Origin: JAHEFT01 sp963766195
Lineage (GTDB): Bacteria > Pseudomonadota > Gammaproteobacteria > Xanthomonadales > SZUA-36
Length of the DNA: 64,000 nt
Assembly (NCBI GenBank): GCA_963766195.1
Contig: CAVXYY010000016.1
Span: 62,001-126,000, forward strand
Direction: 5' to 3'
The notes beneath the pieces were generated by a model. That model was not told the DNA's origin. It ran no database searches and saw nothing but the letters and a program-made list of their open reading frames with translations. The number at the start of each line of letters is the position of its first letter. The stretch's first letter is position 1. The translations under genes and the position numbers were made by a program. Below are positions 45,977 to 56,210 of this stretch, piece by piece.

Positions 45977-46926
45977 AAATTGCACTGGCACAAATGGCCC
46001 CGGTCTGGCTGAATCGCGCAGCGACGCTGGACAAAATTACCCGGCAGGTCGAACAAGCAGCATCCGGCGGCGCGCACCTGGTGGCGTTTGGCGAAGCCCT
46101 TCTGCCCGGCTATCCGTTCTGGCCGGAGCTGACCAACGGAGCCGTTTTTGACAGTGCCGTCCAGAAGGACTTGTTCGCCCACTATGTCAGGAATTCGGTC
46201 AACCTTGACGATGGCGACCTGGATGCGCTGTGCGCCAGGGCGGCCGAACTCGGAATCGCGGTTTACCTGGGGGTCATTGAGCGTTCCGCCGAACGGGGAG
46301 GATTCAGCCTCTATGCGACGCTGGTCTACATCGCGCCGGATGGTTCTATTGGCTCGGCCCACCGTAAATTGATGCCGACCTACGAGGAACGGCTGGTCTG
46401 GTCCCCCGGTGACGGCCACGGTCTGCGGGTGCACAGTCTCGGTGAATTCACCGTGGGCGGCTTGAACTGCTGGGAAAACTGGATGCCGCTGCCGCGCGCC
46501 GCGTTGTACGGGCAGGGTGAGAATCTCCACGTGGCGGTGTGGCCCGGCAGCCGGCGGAATACCGTCGACATCACGCGTTTTATCGCGCGCGAATCGCGTT
46601 CCTACGTCGTGTCGGTCAGCGGCCTGATGCACCGCGACGGGATTCCGGACGACGTCCCGCATGCAGACCTGATCCGTGCCGGGCTGGAAAACAGCCAGGG
46701 AGACGAATGGCTGACCGATGGCGGTTCCTGCGTGGCCGGTCCCGACGGCAACTGGCTGCTGGAGCCGCAGGTCGGGCAGGAAGGTCTGTACTTCGTCGAT
46801 GTATCACTTGATGAAGTAGCGCGGGAGCGCCAGAACTTCGATCCGGCGGGCCATTATTCACGACCGGACGTGACCCGTCTCAAGGTTAACCGGAAGCGGC
46901 AGAAAACCGTGGTGTTCAAGGAGTAG
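45973..46926 (+). CDS. Carbon-nitrogen hydrolase (nitrilase branch)
   Basis: 317 aa. The nitrilase triad is in place: Glu in FGEALLPGYPFWP, Lys in HRKLMPTYEERLVW and Cys in GGLNCWENWMPL. The CWENWMP context is that of true nitrilases rather than amidases. It would convert a nitrile to the carboxylic acid and ammonia. It is coupled to the deaminase gene by ATGA overlap. The stop TAG is from the REP that follows. Confidence 0.92.
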   Translation: MKIALAQMAPVWLNRAATLDKITRQVEQAASGGAHLVAFGEALLPGYPFWPELTNGAVFDSAVQKDLFAHYVRNSVNLDDGDLDALCARAAELGIAVYLGVIERSAERGGFSLYATLVYIAPDGSIGSAHRKLMPTYEERLVWSPGDGHGLRVHSLGEFTVGGLNCWENWMPLPRAALYGQGENLHVAVWPGSRRNTVDITRFIARESRSYVVSVSGLMHRDGIPDDVPHADLIRAGLENSQGDEWLTDGGSCVAGPDGNWLLEPQVGQEGLYFVDVSLDEVARERQNFDPAGHYSRPDVTRLKVNRKRQKTVVFKE

Positions 46927-46991
46927 GAGCGGATTCATCCGCGAATTTAATTTGTAGGGGCGAATTTATTCGCGATTGAAATCGCTCCTAC
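46923..46991. repeat. GTAG-type REP cluster giving stop codons to both convergent genes
   Basis: The left end GTAGGAGCGGATTCATCCGC closes the nitrilase gene. An internal GTAGGGGCGAATTTATTCGC unit follows. The right end ATCGCTCCTAC closes the leftward HD gene. Confidence 0.9.
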
Positions 46992-47621
46992 ACGATTTCA
47001 GAACGAAGCTGGTCCAGGTAGTCCCGCATCAACCCGGCCCGCCGGTGGGCCTCTTTCCGTCCGGCTTCGGTCTGCATCGTAGCGGGTAGTTTGAACAGCT
47101 TGGCGTAGAAATGGTCGATCGTGAACATCGAGTCATCCGGTTCGACGGGAATCGCAAAAAGGGTCAAGTGTGTCGCACAGCGGGCGTTGCAGGTGACCGC
47201 CGACCAACAGGCAGCGGGCGATACCGATAGCACCCAGTGAATCGAGCCGGTCTGCATCTTGTACGACCTGCGCTTCCAGCGTGCGTGGCGGAATATCCGC
47301 ACTGTAACTGTGCGCTTCAATCGCGTGGTAGACCTCCGGCAGCAAGCCGGCCGGGTAATCGATTCCGGACAAAAAATGGGTTGCGGCCTGCGCTGCCAGC
47401 CTCGAACCCTGTGCCCTCAAGGGGCTGTCCTTGGCGACAGCGACGCAGTCGTGCAGCCAGGCGGCTGGCAAAGTAATTTGAGCATTGGCGCCTTCTATAT
47501 CAGTAAGATAGGAGCAATTCTTTACAACACGCTTCACATGATTGATGTCGTGAGCCATGTCCGCAGGCGCCGATCTGCCAAGGAATTCCAGGCACTGGTG
47601 CTGCAACTGTTCCAGGTTCAT
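46988..47621 (-). CDS. HD-domain phosphohydrolase (YedJ-like, frameshifted)
   Basis: About 210 aa. The HD metal motif is in MAHDINHVKRVVKNC, AAWLHDCVAV and VVQDADRLDSLGAIGIAR. The frame breaks near 47150, and TIDHFYAKLFKLPATMQTEA continues the family sequence in the next frame to the stop at 46988. ATG 47621 overlaps the rluB stop (ATGA), so it is the last gene of the yciO-scpA-scpB-rluB operon. It probably hydrolyses phosphate esters or nucleotides. Confidence 0.88.
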
Positions 47622-48495
47622 CGACTGCGCTGGTTGCGGGGTTTCCTGCGCGCTGCGGGACGTGCCCGCGACCCGGTTTTCTTACCCCTGGCGGGTTTGC
47701 CGCGGGCGGATCCTGGCAGTTCGAGCGACAGGCCGCTTGCATCCGCCGGAAGACCGACGTCTTCGCGCAGGATCGCGTGATCCTTGGGAGAGATCTCCGA
47801 CCATTCACCCATGCGCAGGCGCTTGGGCAGGAAGGCGGCGCCGTAACGCACGCGTTTCAGCCGGCTGACGGTCAGCCCCTGTGATTCCCAGAGGCGGCGC
47901 ACCTCGCGGTTGCGTCCTTCCATGATGGTCACGTGGTACCAGTGGTTCTCACCGCTGCCGCCGGCCTCCTGGATGTCGCTGAAGCTGGCCGGGCCGTCCG
48001 CGAGTTCCACCCCCTGTTTCAACTGGAGGATTTGTTCCGGACTGGCCTGCCCGCGAATCCGGCAGGCGTATTCGCGGTCGACGTTGCTCGAAGGGTGCAT
48101 CATGGCGTGCGCGAGTTCGCCGTCGGTGGTCATCAGCAGCAGCCCGGTGGTGTTGATATCCAGCCGGCCGATCGCAATCCAGCGCCCGCTTTTGACCCGC
48201 GGCAGACGGTCAAAAACCGTCGGGCGGCCCTGCGGGTCGGAACGCGAGGTAACTTCGCCTTCGGGCTTGTTGTAAATCAGCGTCCGTTGCCGCGCCGGTG
48301 TCGATACGACCTGCCAGCGCTGGTTCTCGAAAACAATCGTGTCACCTTCGCTGACGGACAGGCCCAGTTCCGCGATTTTGCCATTTACCGCAACCTCGCC
48401 ATCGGCAATCCGTTTTTCAACGGCGCGCCGTGACCCGAGGCCGGCGGCTGCCATCAGTTTCTGGAGTCGTTCAGCTGTCGTCGTCTGCGGTTTCA
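47618..48495 (-). CDS. rluB: 23S rRNA pseudouridine synthase RluB-type
   Basis: Makes a pseudouridine in helix 89 of 23S rRNA. It begins at TTG 48495, inside the 3' end of scpB, giving KPQTTTAERLQKLMAAAGLGSRR. An S4 domain (about 10-70) is followed by the RsuA-type catalytic domain with the Asp in IGRLDINTTGLLLMTTDGELA. NREVRRLWESQGL follows. The C-terminal tail is Lys/Arg/Pro rich and probably binds RNA. Coupled to scpB upstream and to the HD gene downstream. Confidence 0.93.
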
Positions 48496-49064
48496 AATTC
48501 CAGCTCCGGTTCGATGCTGTCCATGTCCTTGATTTCGGCCAGTGAAGGCAGGTCATCGAGGCTGGCGAGGTTGAAATAATCAAGAAAGGCCTTGGTCGTG
48601 CCGAACAGGGCGGGCTTGCCGGGAACGTCGCGGTGGCCGACTACCCGAATCCACTCACGTTCCTGCAGAGTCCTGATGATGTTGCTGCGCACCGATACGC
48701 CGCGCACCTCTTCGATGTCGCCGCGGGTTATCGGCTGCCGGTAGGCGATCAGCGCCAGCGTTTCCAGCAGCGCGCGTGAATACCGTTGCGGGCGTTCTTC
48801 CCACAGTCGGGCAACCCAGGTATTGACCTCCTCGCGGGCCTGGATACGGAAACCGCTGGCGACCTCTTTCAGTTCGATGCCGCGCTCGGCGTAATCATCC
48901 GCCAGCTGTTCCAGGGCCTTGCACAGGTCCGTGTCGGAGGGCCGCTCCTCTTCGGCAAACACTGCCGCGAGCGCAGCCAGGTTCAGCGGCTCGCCTGCAG
49001 CCAGCAATACCGCTTCCAGTATGCTTTTCAACGAAGTACGTTTTGAATCGCCAATCCGCGCCAT
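48471..49064 (-). CDS. scpB: Segregation and condensation protein B
   Basis: The winged-helix kleisin partner of SMC-ScpA. 197 aa: KSILEAVLLAAGEPL, RPQRYSRALLETLALIAYRQPITRGDIEEVRGV and the LFGTTKAFLDYFNL end are family landmarks. It lies 10 bases after scpA. The smc gene is elsewhere in this window, at 51918. Confidence 0.96.
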   Translation of the reverse strand: MARIGDSKRTSLKSILEAVLLAAGEPLNLAALAAVFAEEERPSDTDLCKALEQLADDYAERGIELKEVASGFRIQAREEVNTWVARLWEERPQRYSRALLETLALIAYRQPITRGDIEEVRGVSVRSNIIRTLQEREWIRVVGHRDVPGKPALFGTTKAFLDYFNLASLDDLPSLAEIKDMDSIEPELEFETADDDS

Positions 49065-49074
49065 GGGGGTTCCT

Positions 49075-49903
49075 CTATTCCGGCCGCTTTACGTAGATTT
49101 GCCCCATGGGCTCGTTCTGGATGATTTCGACGATACGCTCCCGCGTCAGTTCCATCAGGGCGAGAAAGGTGACTACCACGCCCATGCGGCCTTCCTCGGC
49201 CGTGAAAAAGTACTGGAATTCCAGGTAAGGATTTTTCCGCAGCCTGTCGATGATTGCGGTCATTCTCTCGCGCACCGAGAGCGGCTCCATCTGGACCTGG
49301 TGGCGGGTGAACAGGTCGGCCCGGGTCATGACGTCGCGCAGCGCGTTGAGCATGTCGGCAAGGTCTACTTCGGGCGGAATGCTCACCACCTGCCGGTCCT
49401 CCAGGAACACCCGGGCCACGGCGAAGTCCCGGCCATCACGCGGCAGGTCGTCGAGGTTCTCGGCAGCCTGTTTGAACCGCTCGTATTCCTGCAGCCTGCG
49501 CACGAGTTCCGCGCGCGGATCGTCCTCGTCGTCCTCGTCGCCCTGCGGCCTGCGGCAGCAGCATCCTTGACTTGATCTCGGCCAGGATGGCCGCCATCAC
49601 GAGGTATTCGGCTGCCAGCTCAAACTGCAGGTCGTCGAGCATCGCGATATAGCCCATGTATTGCTGAGTGATTTCCGCGATCGGAATGTCCAGGATGTCC
49701 AGGTTCTGCCGCCTGATCAGGTACAGCAGCAGATCCAGCGGCCCCTCGAACGCTTCCAGGAAAACCTCGAGTGCATCCGGTGGAATATAAAGGTCTTTTG
49801 GCACCTGCGTGTACGGCTGCCCCTGCACGATGGCAAAAGGCATTTCCGCTTGTTGCGCAGACGGATTGTCGGGTGGTCCTGACTGGTCGATTAAGGGTTC
49901 CAT
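49075..49903 (-). CDS. scpA: Segregation and condensation protein A (frameshifted)
   Basis: The kleisin subunit of the SMC complex. From ATG 49903: FEGPLDLLLYLIRRQNLDILDIPIAEITQQY and LVMAAILAEIKSRMLLP. The frame breaks near 49548 in an acidic linker. The next frame continues ELVRRLQEYERFKQAAENL and reaches VTFLALMELTRERIVEIIQ at 49075. The corrected length of about 275 aa is normal. Confidence 0.93.
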
Positions 49904-49928
49904 GGGGAGGCTAGTGTGATCCAGTACA

Positions 49929-50544
49929 CTAGAAGTCTACCACGCCCTGTCCCTGCCTGAGCACGCGGGGGCGCGTCCCCGGTCAGATCCAGCAGTGTTG
50001 TCGGCTCCATCGGGCAATAGCCGGCGTCGACAAACAGGTCCACATCGTTGTGCACCGCGTCATACAGGTCTTCGGTGTCCAGGATTTCGTCCTGCTGGCC
50101 GGGAAGGATCAGCGATGAACTGAAAATGGGTTCGTCGATGGTTTCCAGGATGGCCTGGACCACTTCGTGATCGGGGATGCGTATCCCGATTTCCGCGACC
50201 CGCTTCTGGCCGTGATGCTTGGGCACATTGCTGGTGGCCGGAAGGATGAAGGTGTAGGGACCCGGTGTGAGTTGCCGGATCAGGCGGTGCGCCCAGTTGC
50301 TGACATGTGCGAAACGGCTGACATCCGAAATCGTCCGGCAGCAATAGGTGAAATGGTCCTTGCGGCTGAGCTGGCGGAGCCGGATAACCCGGTCCTGCGC
50401 CTTTTTATTGCCGGCGCGCCAGCCGAACGCATAACCCGAGTCCGTGGGGTAGGCGATCAGGCCGCCACGGACCAGGACCGCGACGATCGTGTCTATTTGC
50501 CTTGGCTTGGGCCCATTGACCCGCACTTCGATTCGTTCACTCAT
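49929..50544 (-). CDS. yciO: YciO/Sua5/YrdC-family threonylcarbamoyl-AMP synthase-like protein
   Basis: About 205 aa. It has the YrdC fold: GGLIAYPTDSGYAFGW, LTPGPYTFILPAT, IGIRIPDH and the PTTLLDLTGD end. Phosphate-binding residues appear as RLRQLSRKDHF. The direct frame ends at 49891; shifting one base in the CCCCC run near 49970 restores VLRQGQGVVDF and a stop at 49929, before scpA. YciO sits next to scpA in many gammaproteobacteria. It may be only a weak TsaC paralogue. Confidence 0.9.
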
Positions 50545-50610
50545 TGCCGTGTTTAAAGACCTGTGCTGCAGCGCGACATTCTAAAGCACATGGGCATCCC
50601 GTGAAACAAC

Positions 50611-50705
50611 ATCGTGCGACGGCATTCCGGCGGTTCTTCTTTGCCTGCGGCAAAACCGTCCCGCCTCCATGAGCCTGCACTTGCGACGGCATTCCGGCGG
50701 GGCGG
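50611..50705 (+). repeat. Hairpin repeat family 2, copy C plus partial copy
   Basis: CGTGCGACGGCATTCCGGCG, then the TTTGCC/GGCAAA hairpin and CCGTCCCGCC. The outer stem differs in sequence from copies A and B but still pairs (GGCGG with CCGCC). A second start, TGCGACGGCATTCCGGCGG, lies at 50682-50700. It fills the gap between yciO and yciI. Confidence 0.72.
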
Positions 50706-50760
50706 GCTTAACGCCCTGGCCTCTCTTTACCGGAAGCTGTTATGCACGTAAGCTTTGCGC

Positions 50761-51064
50761 ATGTGGTACGTAATCTACGCAAAGGATCGAAGCGACAGCC
50801 TGCAGGCACGCGCAGGGCGCCCGTGCGGATCATCTTGCGCGGTTGAACAGCCTGCTGAACGAGGGGCGCCTGTTGCTGGCCGGTCCGCGACCGGCAATCG
50901 ATGCCGAGGACCCCGGCCCGGCGGGTTTCCAGGGTTCGCTGGTGGTCGCCCGGTTCGACTCACTGGAAGACGCCCGGCATTGGGCTGATGCTGACCCCTA
51001 CGTTGCGGCCGGAGTTTATGACTCGGTTGAAGTGACGCCGTTCAAGAGGGTGATGCCGGTATGA
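50761..51064 (+). CDS. yciI: YciI family protein (frameshifted)
   Basis: About 100 aa. MWYVIYAKDRSDSLQAR is in one frame. After an indel near 50822, HLARLNSLLNEGRLLLAGPRPAID and ADADPYVAAGVYDSVEVTPF continue in another. It is a small dimeric ferredoxin-like protein with a putative active-site His/Asp; the role is unknown. The stop overlaps the next gene (ATGA at 51061). Confidence 0.88.
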
Positions 51065-51343
51065 ATCCGCAACAACGCAAAGCGGAAATTACCCGCCGGT
51101 TGAACGAAGCCTTCGAACCTGAGACCCTCGGCGTCGAAGATGAAAGCTACCTGCATGCCGGCCACGAGGGGGCGAAAGACGGACGCGGTCATTTCCGTGT
51201 ACTGATCATTTCCAGCCTGTTCGAAGAAAAACCCATGATCGAGAGGCACCGGATGATCTACCGGGTGCTCGACGACATGATGCTGGCTGGACATCCACGC
51301 ACTGGCGATCGACGCCTGGTCTCCCGGCGAACTCGACCGCTGA
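51061..51343 (+). CDS. BolA family protein (C-terminal frameshift)
   Basis: About 93 aa. It shows ITRRLNEAFEPETLGVEDESYLHAGHEGAK and FRVLIISSLFEEKPMIERHRMIYRVL, the BolA fold with its conserved His. The direct frame runs on to 51390. Correcting an indel near 51295 gives the family end IHALAIDAWSPGELDR and a stop at 51343. BolA proteins act with monothiol glutaredoxins in iron-sulfur trafficking. It is coupled to yciI, a frequent arrangement. Confidence 0.88.
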
Positions 51344-51349
51344 TCTCCC

Positions 51350-51415
51350 GTAGGAGCGAATTTATCCGCGAATCTGTTTTATCAATATAAAAATCGCGGA
51401 TAAATCCGCTCCTAC
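51350..51415. repeat. GTAG-type REP pair (palindromic)
   Basis: GTAGGAGCGAATTTATCCGC and inverted GCGGATAAATCCGCTCCTAC. The right end supplies the queF stop. The uncorrected bolA frame runs into the left end. Confidence 0.9.
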
Positions 51416-51765
51416 GTGACGTGCTCTGCCACCACGGTCGTGTAAACACCGCCGCGAACGTTGAAAACGGCCTCCAGGCGGGCATAGCGCGGGCTGATGG
51501 CGGCCACCAGGTCGTCGAGGATCCGGTTGGTCACCGCTTCGTGAAAAGCACCCTCATCGCGAAAGCTCCACAGGTATAATTTCCAGGATTTCAGTTCAAT
51601 GCACGTGTCGTCCGGAATATACTCCAGTTTTATCGTGGCAAAATCCGGCTGGCCGGTCTTGGGACACAGGCAAGTAAATTCTGGAGATTCGATACGAATG
51701 GTATAATCCCGCGACGGTTTTGGGTTCGGAAACACTTCAAGATCTTTGCTGGCTATGGTACTCAT
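51412..51765 (-). CDS. queF: NADPH-dependent 7-cyano-7-deazaguanine reductase (short form)
   Basis: Reduces preQ0 to preQ1 in queuosine synthesis. 117 aa from ATG 51765 (MSTIASKDLEVFPNP), the YkvM-type short form. The catalytic Cys is in FTCLCPKTGQPDFA, with substrate motifs IELKSWKLYLWSFRDEGAFHE. The stop TAG is taken from the REP. It is single and convergent with bolA. Confidence 0.95.
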   Translation of the reverse strand: MSTIASKDLEVFPNPKPSRDYTIRIESPEFTCLCPKTGQPDFATIKLEYIPDDTCIELKSWKLYLWSFRDEGAFHEAVTNRILDDLVAAISPRYARLEAVFNVRGGVYTTVVAEHVT

Positions 51766-51917
51766 GGCAACTCCGGAAAATTCCCTGTAGATTAGCCCGA
51801 AATATAAGCAACGAGCCACACAATTAACAAAGTCAGGCAGTTTAGCTAGTTCATGAATAAAACTTCAACGTTGCATTGGGCATCTGCCCGGCCAGTAGAT
51901 TTCCGGAGCCCAGGAAA

Positions 51918-54900
51918 ATGAGGCTCTCAACCGTCAAACTGGCCGGCTTCAAGTCGTTTGTCGATCCCACGGTGTTCCAGGCCCCCACCAATCTTACCGG
52001 CATTGTCGGCCCCAACGGCTGTGGCAAGTCCAACATTATCGACGCCGTACGCTGGGTCATGGGCGAGGGCTCGGCCAAGGTCCTGCGCGGCGAATCGATG
52101 GCCGATGTGATTTTTTCCGGCTCGTCGACCCGCAAGCCGGTGGGAACGGCGACCGTCGAGCTGATATTTGATAACTCGGATGGCCGCATCGCGGGTCAGT
52201 TCGCCGGTTACAACGAAATTTCGGTCAAGCGCCAGATATCGAGGGACGGAGTCTCGGTTTATTACCTGAATGGCACACGCTGTCGCCGCAAAGACGTCAA
52301 GGACGTCTTCCTGGGCACCGGCCTGGGCTCGCGCAGCTATTCGATCATCGAGCAGGGGATGATTTCCGAGGTGGTGGACGCGCGGCCGGAGGAAATCCGG
52401 GCGCATCTTGAAGAGGCCGCCGGCATTTCCAAGTACAAGGAACGGCGTCGCGAGACCGAGCGCCGGATCCAGCACACGCGGGACAACCTGTCACGCCTGG
52501 CTGATTTGCGCGACGAGGTCGGTAAACACCTCGGCCGGCTCAAACGCCAGGCCAGCGCGGCGGAACGCTATCGCAAGCTCAAGCAGGAAAAGCGCGAACT
52601 GGAGTCCCGGCTGATGACCCTGCGCTGGAAGAGCCTGATGAAGAAAGCCGAAGCGGGGCAGCAGGACCTCTCGCGGCGTGAAACGGCCCTGCAGGAGAGT
52701 ATCGCCCGGCAGCGCGCCGCCGAGGCGTCTCTTGAAGCACTGCACGAGGAGCAGGGGCAGGCCAGCGAAGCGTTCAACGAGGTGCAGGGCGAACTGTATG
52801 CAGTCGGCAGTGAGATTGCCCGCCTGGAACAGGCGATCCAGCACGCGCGTGAATTGCAGGAAAGACAGAAGGCGGAATTCCAGGAAACCGAGTCCGCACT
52901 GCAGGATCTCGAGAAACACATGATGCTCGACAAGGCGCAGGTCGAAGACCTGACCCAGGGTCTGGCGGAAGTGGAGCCGGCGCTGGAGCAGGCCCGGGCA
53001 GTCGAAGAGAGCGCGGCCAGGGAATTGGCGGAAGCGGACAGCGCGGTGGCCGAATGGCAGAAAGGGTTCGAACAACACCACCTTAAAAGCGCGGAAAGCA
53101 ACCGCGAGGCCGACCAGACACGGGCGCGGGTCGAGGTGCTTGATCAGCGCCTGTTGCAGGCTTCCCGGCGCATAGAAGCGCTGGAGCGCGAAGCCGGGTC
53201 GATGAATACCGCCGGCCTGCAGGACGAACTGGAAGGCCTGGCCAGAGAATCGGCGGAATTGGCCGGCCGGGAACAGAAACAACAGGAGTCGCTCGACGCC
53301 CTGCGCAGCCAGCTGGACAAGCTGCAGGCTAGCCGTGCGCTCTTCCGAGGAAAAGTACGGCAGCGTTCAACGCGATCTGCATACGCGCGAAGGCCGGCTG
53401 GAATCCCTGCAGGCGTTGCAGCAAGCTGCCCTGGAAGCCGGTTCGGGCAAGGAGTGGCTGCAGGCACAGGGGCTGGCGAAAGCGCCCACGCCTGGTCAAG
53501 GGCATCAAGGTGCAGGCCGGTTGGGAAGCGGCCGTCGAAGTCGTGCTGGGTCGCTGGCTGCAATCGGTCCTGGTGGGCCAGGACAATAAGTACGACAGCA
53601 ACCTGGCCCGGCTGGAACAGGCATCGCTGGATTTGATGGAAAATAACCGGGGTGGACTGAAACCGCGCGCCGGAAGCCTGGCCGCGAAAGTCGAGGCGCC
53701 CGACGCCGTTATCGCCTGGTTGAACCGGGTGGATGTCGCCGACTCGCTGGACCAGGCCCTGGCGAAACGGAAAAAGCTGGACGATTCAGCCTCGCTGGTG
53801 ACGCCTGCCGGGGAATGGATCGGTAAAAGCTGGGTCCGGATCGCCCGCGGGCAGACCGGGCAGGACAGCATGCTGGCGCGCGAGAAGGCTATCGCGCAGT
53901 TGCAGGAAGAGGTCGGCAGGTTATCCGCCGAAGCGGACAGCCTGTCCCGGGCAGTTGAAAAAGCGCGTGCCGCCGCAAGCGAGACTGAGGGCCGGATCCA
54001 GCAGGCGCAGACCGAACTGAATGCGCTGCACAGGAAACGTAATGAAGTGGACGGGCAGCTGGAAAGCCGCCAGTCCAGTATCCGCCTGATGACCGGCCGC
54101 CAGCAGGCAGTCAGCGAAGAGTCCGCGCAACTCAGGCAGCAGGTAAAAGACGACGAGAGCGCAGTGCGCGAGGCGCGCGGCCTGTTGGAGGGCATTCTTG
54201 CCCGCATGGCCGGCCTGAAGGAAGAGCGGGACGGGCTGGACACCCGGCGCAGCGCCTTGATGTCCCGCCGGGAAAGCGCCCGGAGCGCCCTTGGCGCAGC
54301 CCGCGAAAATCGCCATGAACTGGCGCTCAAGGCCGGGTCCCGCCGGGCAAGCCTGGATTCGCTGAGCCAGTCGCTGGAGCGCATGGACACGCAACTGAGC
54401 CAGCTGCAGCAGCGATACATCAGCCTGAGTGAGCAGATTGCCCGCGCCGGTCAGCCCGGAAAAATACACGCGGGCGAAATGGACGGACTGCTCCAGCGCC
54501 GGGTGGAAACCGAGACCCGGCTGGCGGCAGCGCGCGCCCATCTGCAGGGCCTGGAAAACGACTACCGTGAAAAAGACGGGCAGCGCCAGAAAGCCATCCA
54601 GGAGTCGGATGAGATTCGCCAGGATCTCGAGCGTTCCCGCCTGCACCAGCAGGAAGTGGAATTAAACGCCCGTGCCATCCGGAAGCAGGTCGAGGAAATT
54701 GGCGGCGACGTCGAGGCGCTGGCCGAAACCCTGCCTGACGATGCGGAAACCGGCGACTGGGAGGATGAACTCGAGCGCTTGCGCACCCGGATCGTCCAGC
54801 TTGAACCGGTTAACCTGGCGGCGATCCAGGAGTTCGAGGAAGAACAGAAGCGCAAGGAATATCTCGACGCCCAGAATGAGGACCTCTGTTCGGCGCTGAC

Positions 54901-55415
54901 CACGCTGGAAAATGCGATCGCCAAGATCGACCGCAAGACGCGCACCCGTTTCAAGGAAACCTTTGAACGCGTGAACAAGGGCGTCCAGGAACTCTTTCCC
55001 GCGCCTGTTTGGCGGCGGGCACGCCTACCTGGAATTGACCGGCGAGGACCTGTTGACGACCGGGGTCAGCATCATGGCCCAGCCGCCGGGAAAACGCGTC
55101 AGCAGCCTGCACCTGCTCTCCGGCGGAGAGAAAGCCCTGACCGCGGTCTCGTTCGTGTTTTCGATTTTCCGGCTGAATCCGGCGCCGTTCTGCCTGCTGG
55201 ACGAAGTGGACGCTCCGCTGGATGACGCGAATGTTGTGCGGTTTTCAAACATGGTCCGGGAAATGTCCGAGACCGTGCAATTCATCTACGTCACGCACAA
55301 CAAGATCACCATGGAAATGGCGCACCAGATGAGTGGTGTTACGATGAGAGAGCCGGGCGTTTCGCGCCTGGTCCAGGTGGATATCGACGAAGCGGCCAGG
55401 CTGGCGGCGAGTTAA
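51918..55415 (+). CDS. smc: Chromosome segregation ATPase SMC (three frameshifts)
   Basis: Works with ScpA and ScpB in chromosome compaction. ATG 51918 gives MRLSTVKLAGFKSFVDPT. Walker A is GIVGPNGCGKSNIIDAVRWVMG. Long coiled coils flank a small hinge (about residues 520-610). The ABC signature LLSGGEKALTAVSF and Walker B PAPFCLLDEVDAPLDD lie near the C-terminus. The frame is broken near 53337, 53490 and 55008, yet all blocks are in order and the total length (about 1165 aa) is normal. Two breaks bracket the hinge entrance. Confidence 0.94.
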
Positions 55416-55419
55416 AATC

Positions 55420-55452
55420 AGGGCCTGTTTACACTTGGTGTAAACAGGCCCT
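55420..55452. repeat. Perfect 15-base inverted repeat between smc and zipA
   Basis: AGGGCCTGTTTACAC, spacer TTG, GTGTAAACAGGGCCT-type partner (exact complement, ending GGCCCT). No T run follows, so it is not a standard terminator. It is unlike the REP families here. Confidence 0.7.
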
Positions 55453-55474
55453 AACAAACCCGGAGAGGTAGATC

Positions 55475-56191
55475 GTGGAAACTTCAACACTGCGCTGGAT
55501 ACTGGTCATTATCGGTATTGTCATCGTGGGTTCGATTTTTCTGTTCGGAAATCCCGAAAAGAAACGCAAGCCCAAAGCGTCAAGAAAAGAAATCAAGGAC
55601 TCGCATGACCGCCGGGAGCCGACCCTCGACGGCCACGCTGCCGGCGACGGCGAACTGGAGCTTACCGGTGGTTCGGGTTCAGAGGAAGACCTGGCCCGCC
55701 AGCGCGAACTCGACATCGATGGTCCAGTGCCGGTCAAAAAGCCGGTCCGGATTCCACGCAAACCGGCCGGGCCTCCGCCAGACAAAATCATGACCCTGTT
55801 CCTGCTGGCTTCGGACAACCGCGTCATCACCGGGGCTGAATTACTCCAGGCCACGGTCAGCACGGGGATGGAGTTCGGTGACATGAATATTTTTCACCGT
55901 TTGCCGGAGGGTTCCGAAAAACCGGTATTCAGCCTGGCCAACGCGGCCAAGCCCGGTCATTTCGAACGGGATGAATGGAACACGTTCGAAACCGGCGGGG
56001 TGGCCCTGTTCATGACCCTTCCCGGGCCGATGGGCGCGCTGGACGCCTGGGACGCCATGCTGGCGACTGCGCGGCGCATGGGCGGGATCCTGCACGCCGA
56101 ACTGCTCGACAATGAGCGCAGTCCCTTCACCCGCCAGAGGGAAGCGCAGGTGCGTGAAGAGATGAGGGAATATGACCGGCGGAAGTCCTGA
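55475..56191 (+). CDS. zipA: Cell division protein ZipA
   Basis: Anchors FtsZ to the inner membrane. It has 238 aa from GTG 55475 (AGAGGTAG upstream): an N-terminal membrane helix (LRWILVIIGIVIVGSIFLFG), a charged and proline-rich linker (about 30-98) and the C-terminal FtsZ-binding domain (about 103-235: IMTLFLLASDNRVITGAEL, GDMNIFHRL, ALFMTLPGPM). It lies between smc and ligA as in many gammaproteobacteria. Confidence 0.96.
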   Translation: METSTLRWILVIIGIVIVGSIFLFGNPEKKRKPKASRKEIKDSHDRREPTLDGHAAGDGELELTGGSGSEEDLARQRELDIDGPVPVKKPVRIPRKPAGPPPDKIMTLFLLASDNRVITGAELLQATVSTGMEFGDMNIFHRLPEGSEKPVFSLANAAKPGHFERDEWNTFETGGVALFMTLPGPMGALDAWDAMLATARRMGGILHAELLDNERSPFTRQREAQVREEMREYDRRKS

Positions 56192-56210
56192 TTGAACGGT
56201 TGGCGAACGC

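Noticed and set aside
51918..55415. smc as a pseudogene
   Set aside because: All SMC domains are present in order with normal total length, scpA and scpB are also present, and no other condensin is seen. Loss is unlikely.
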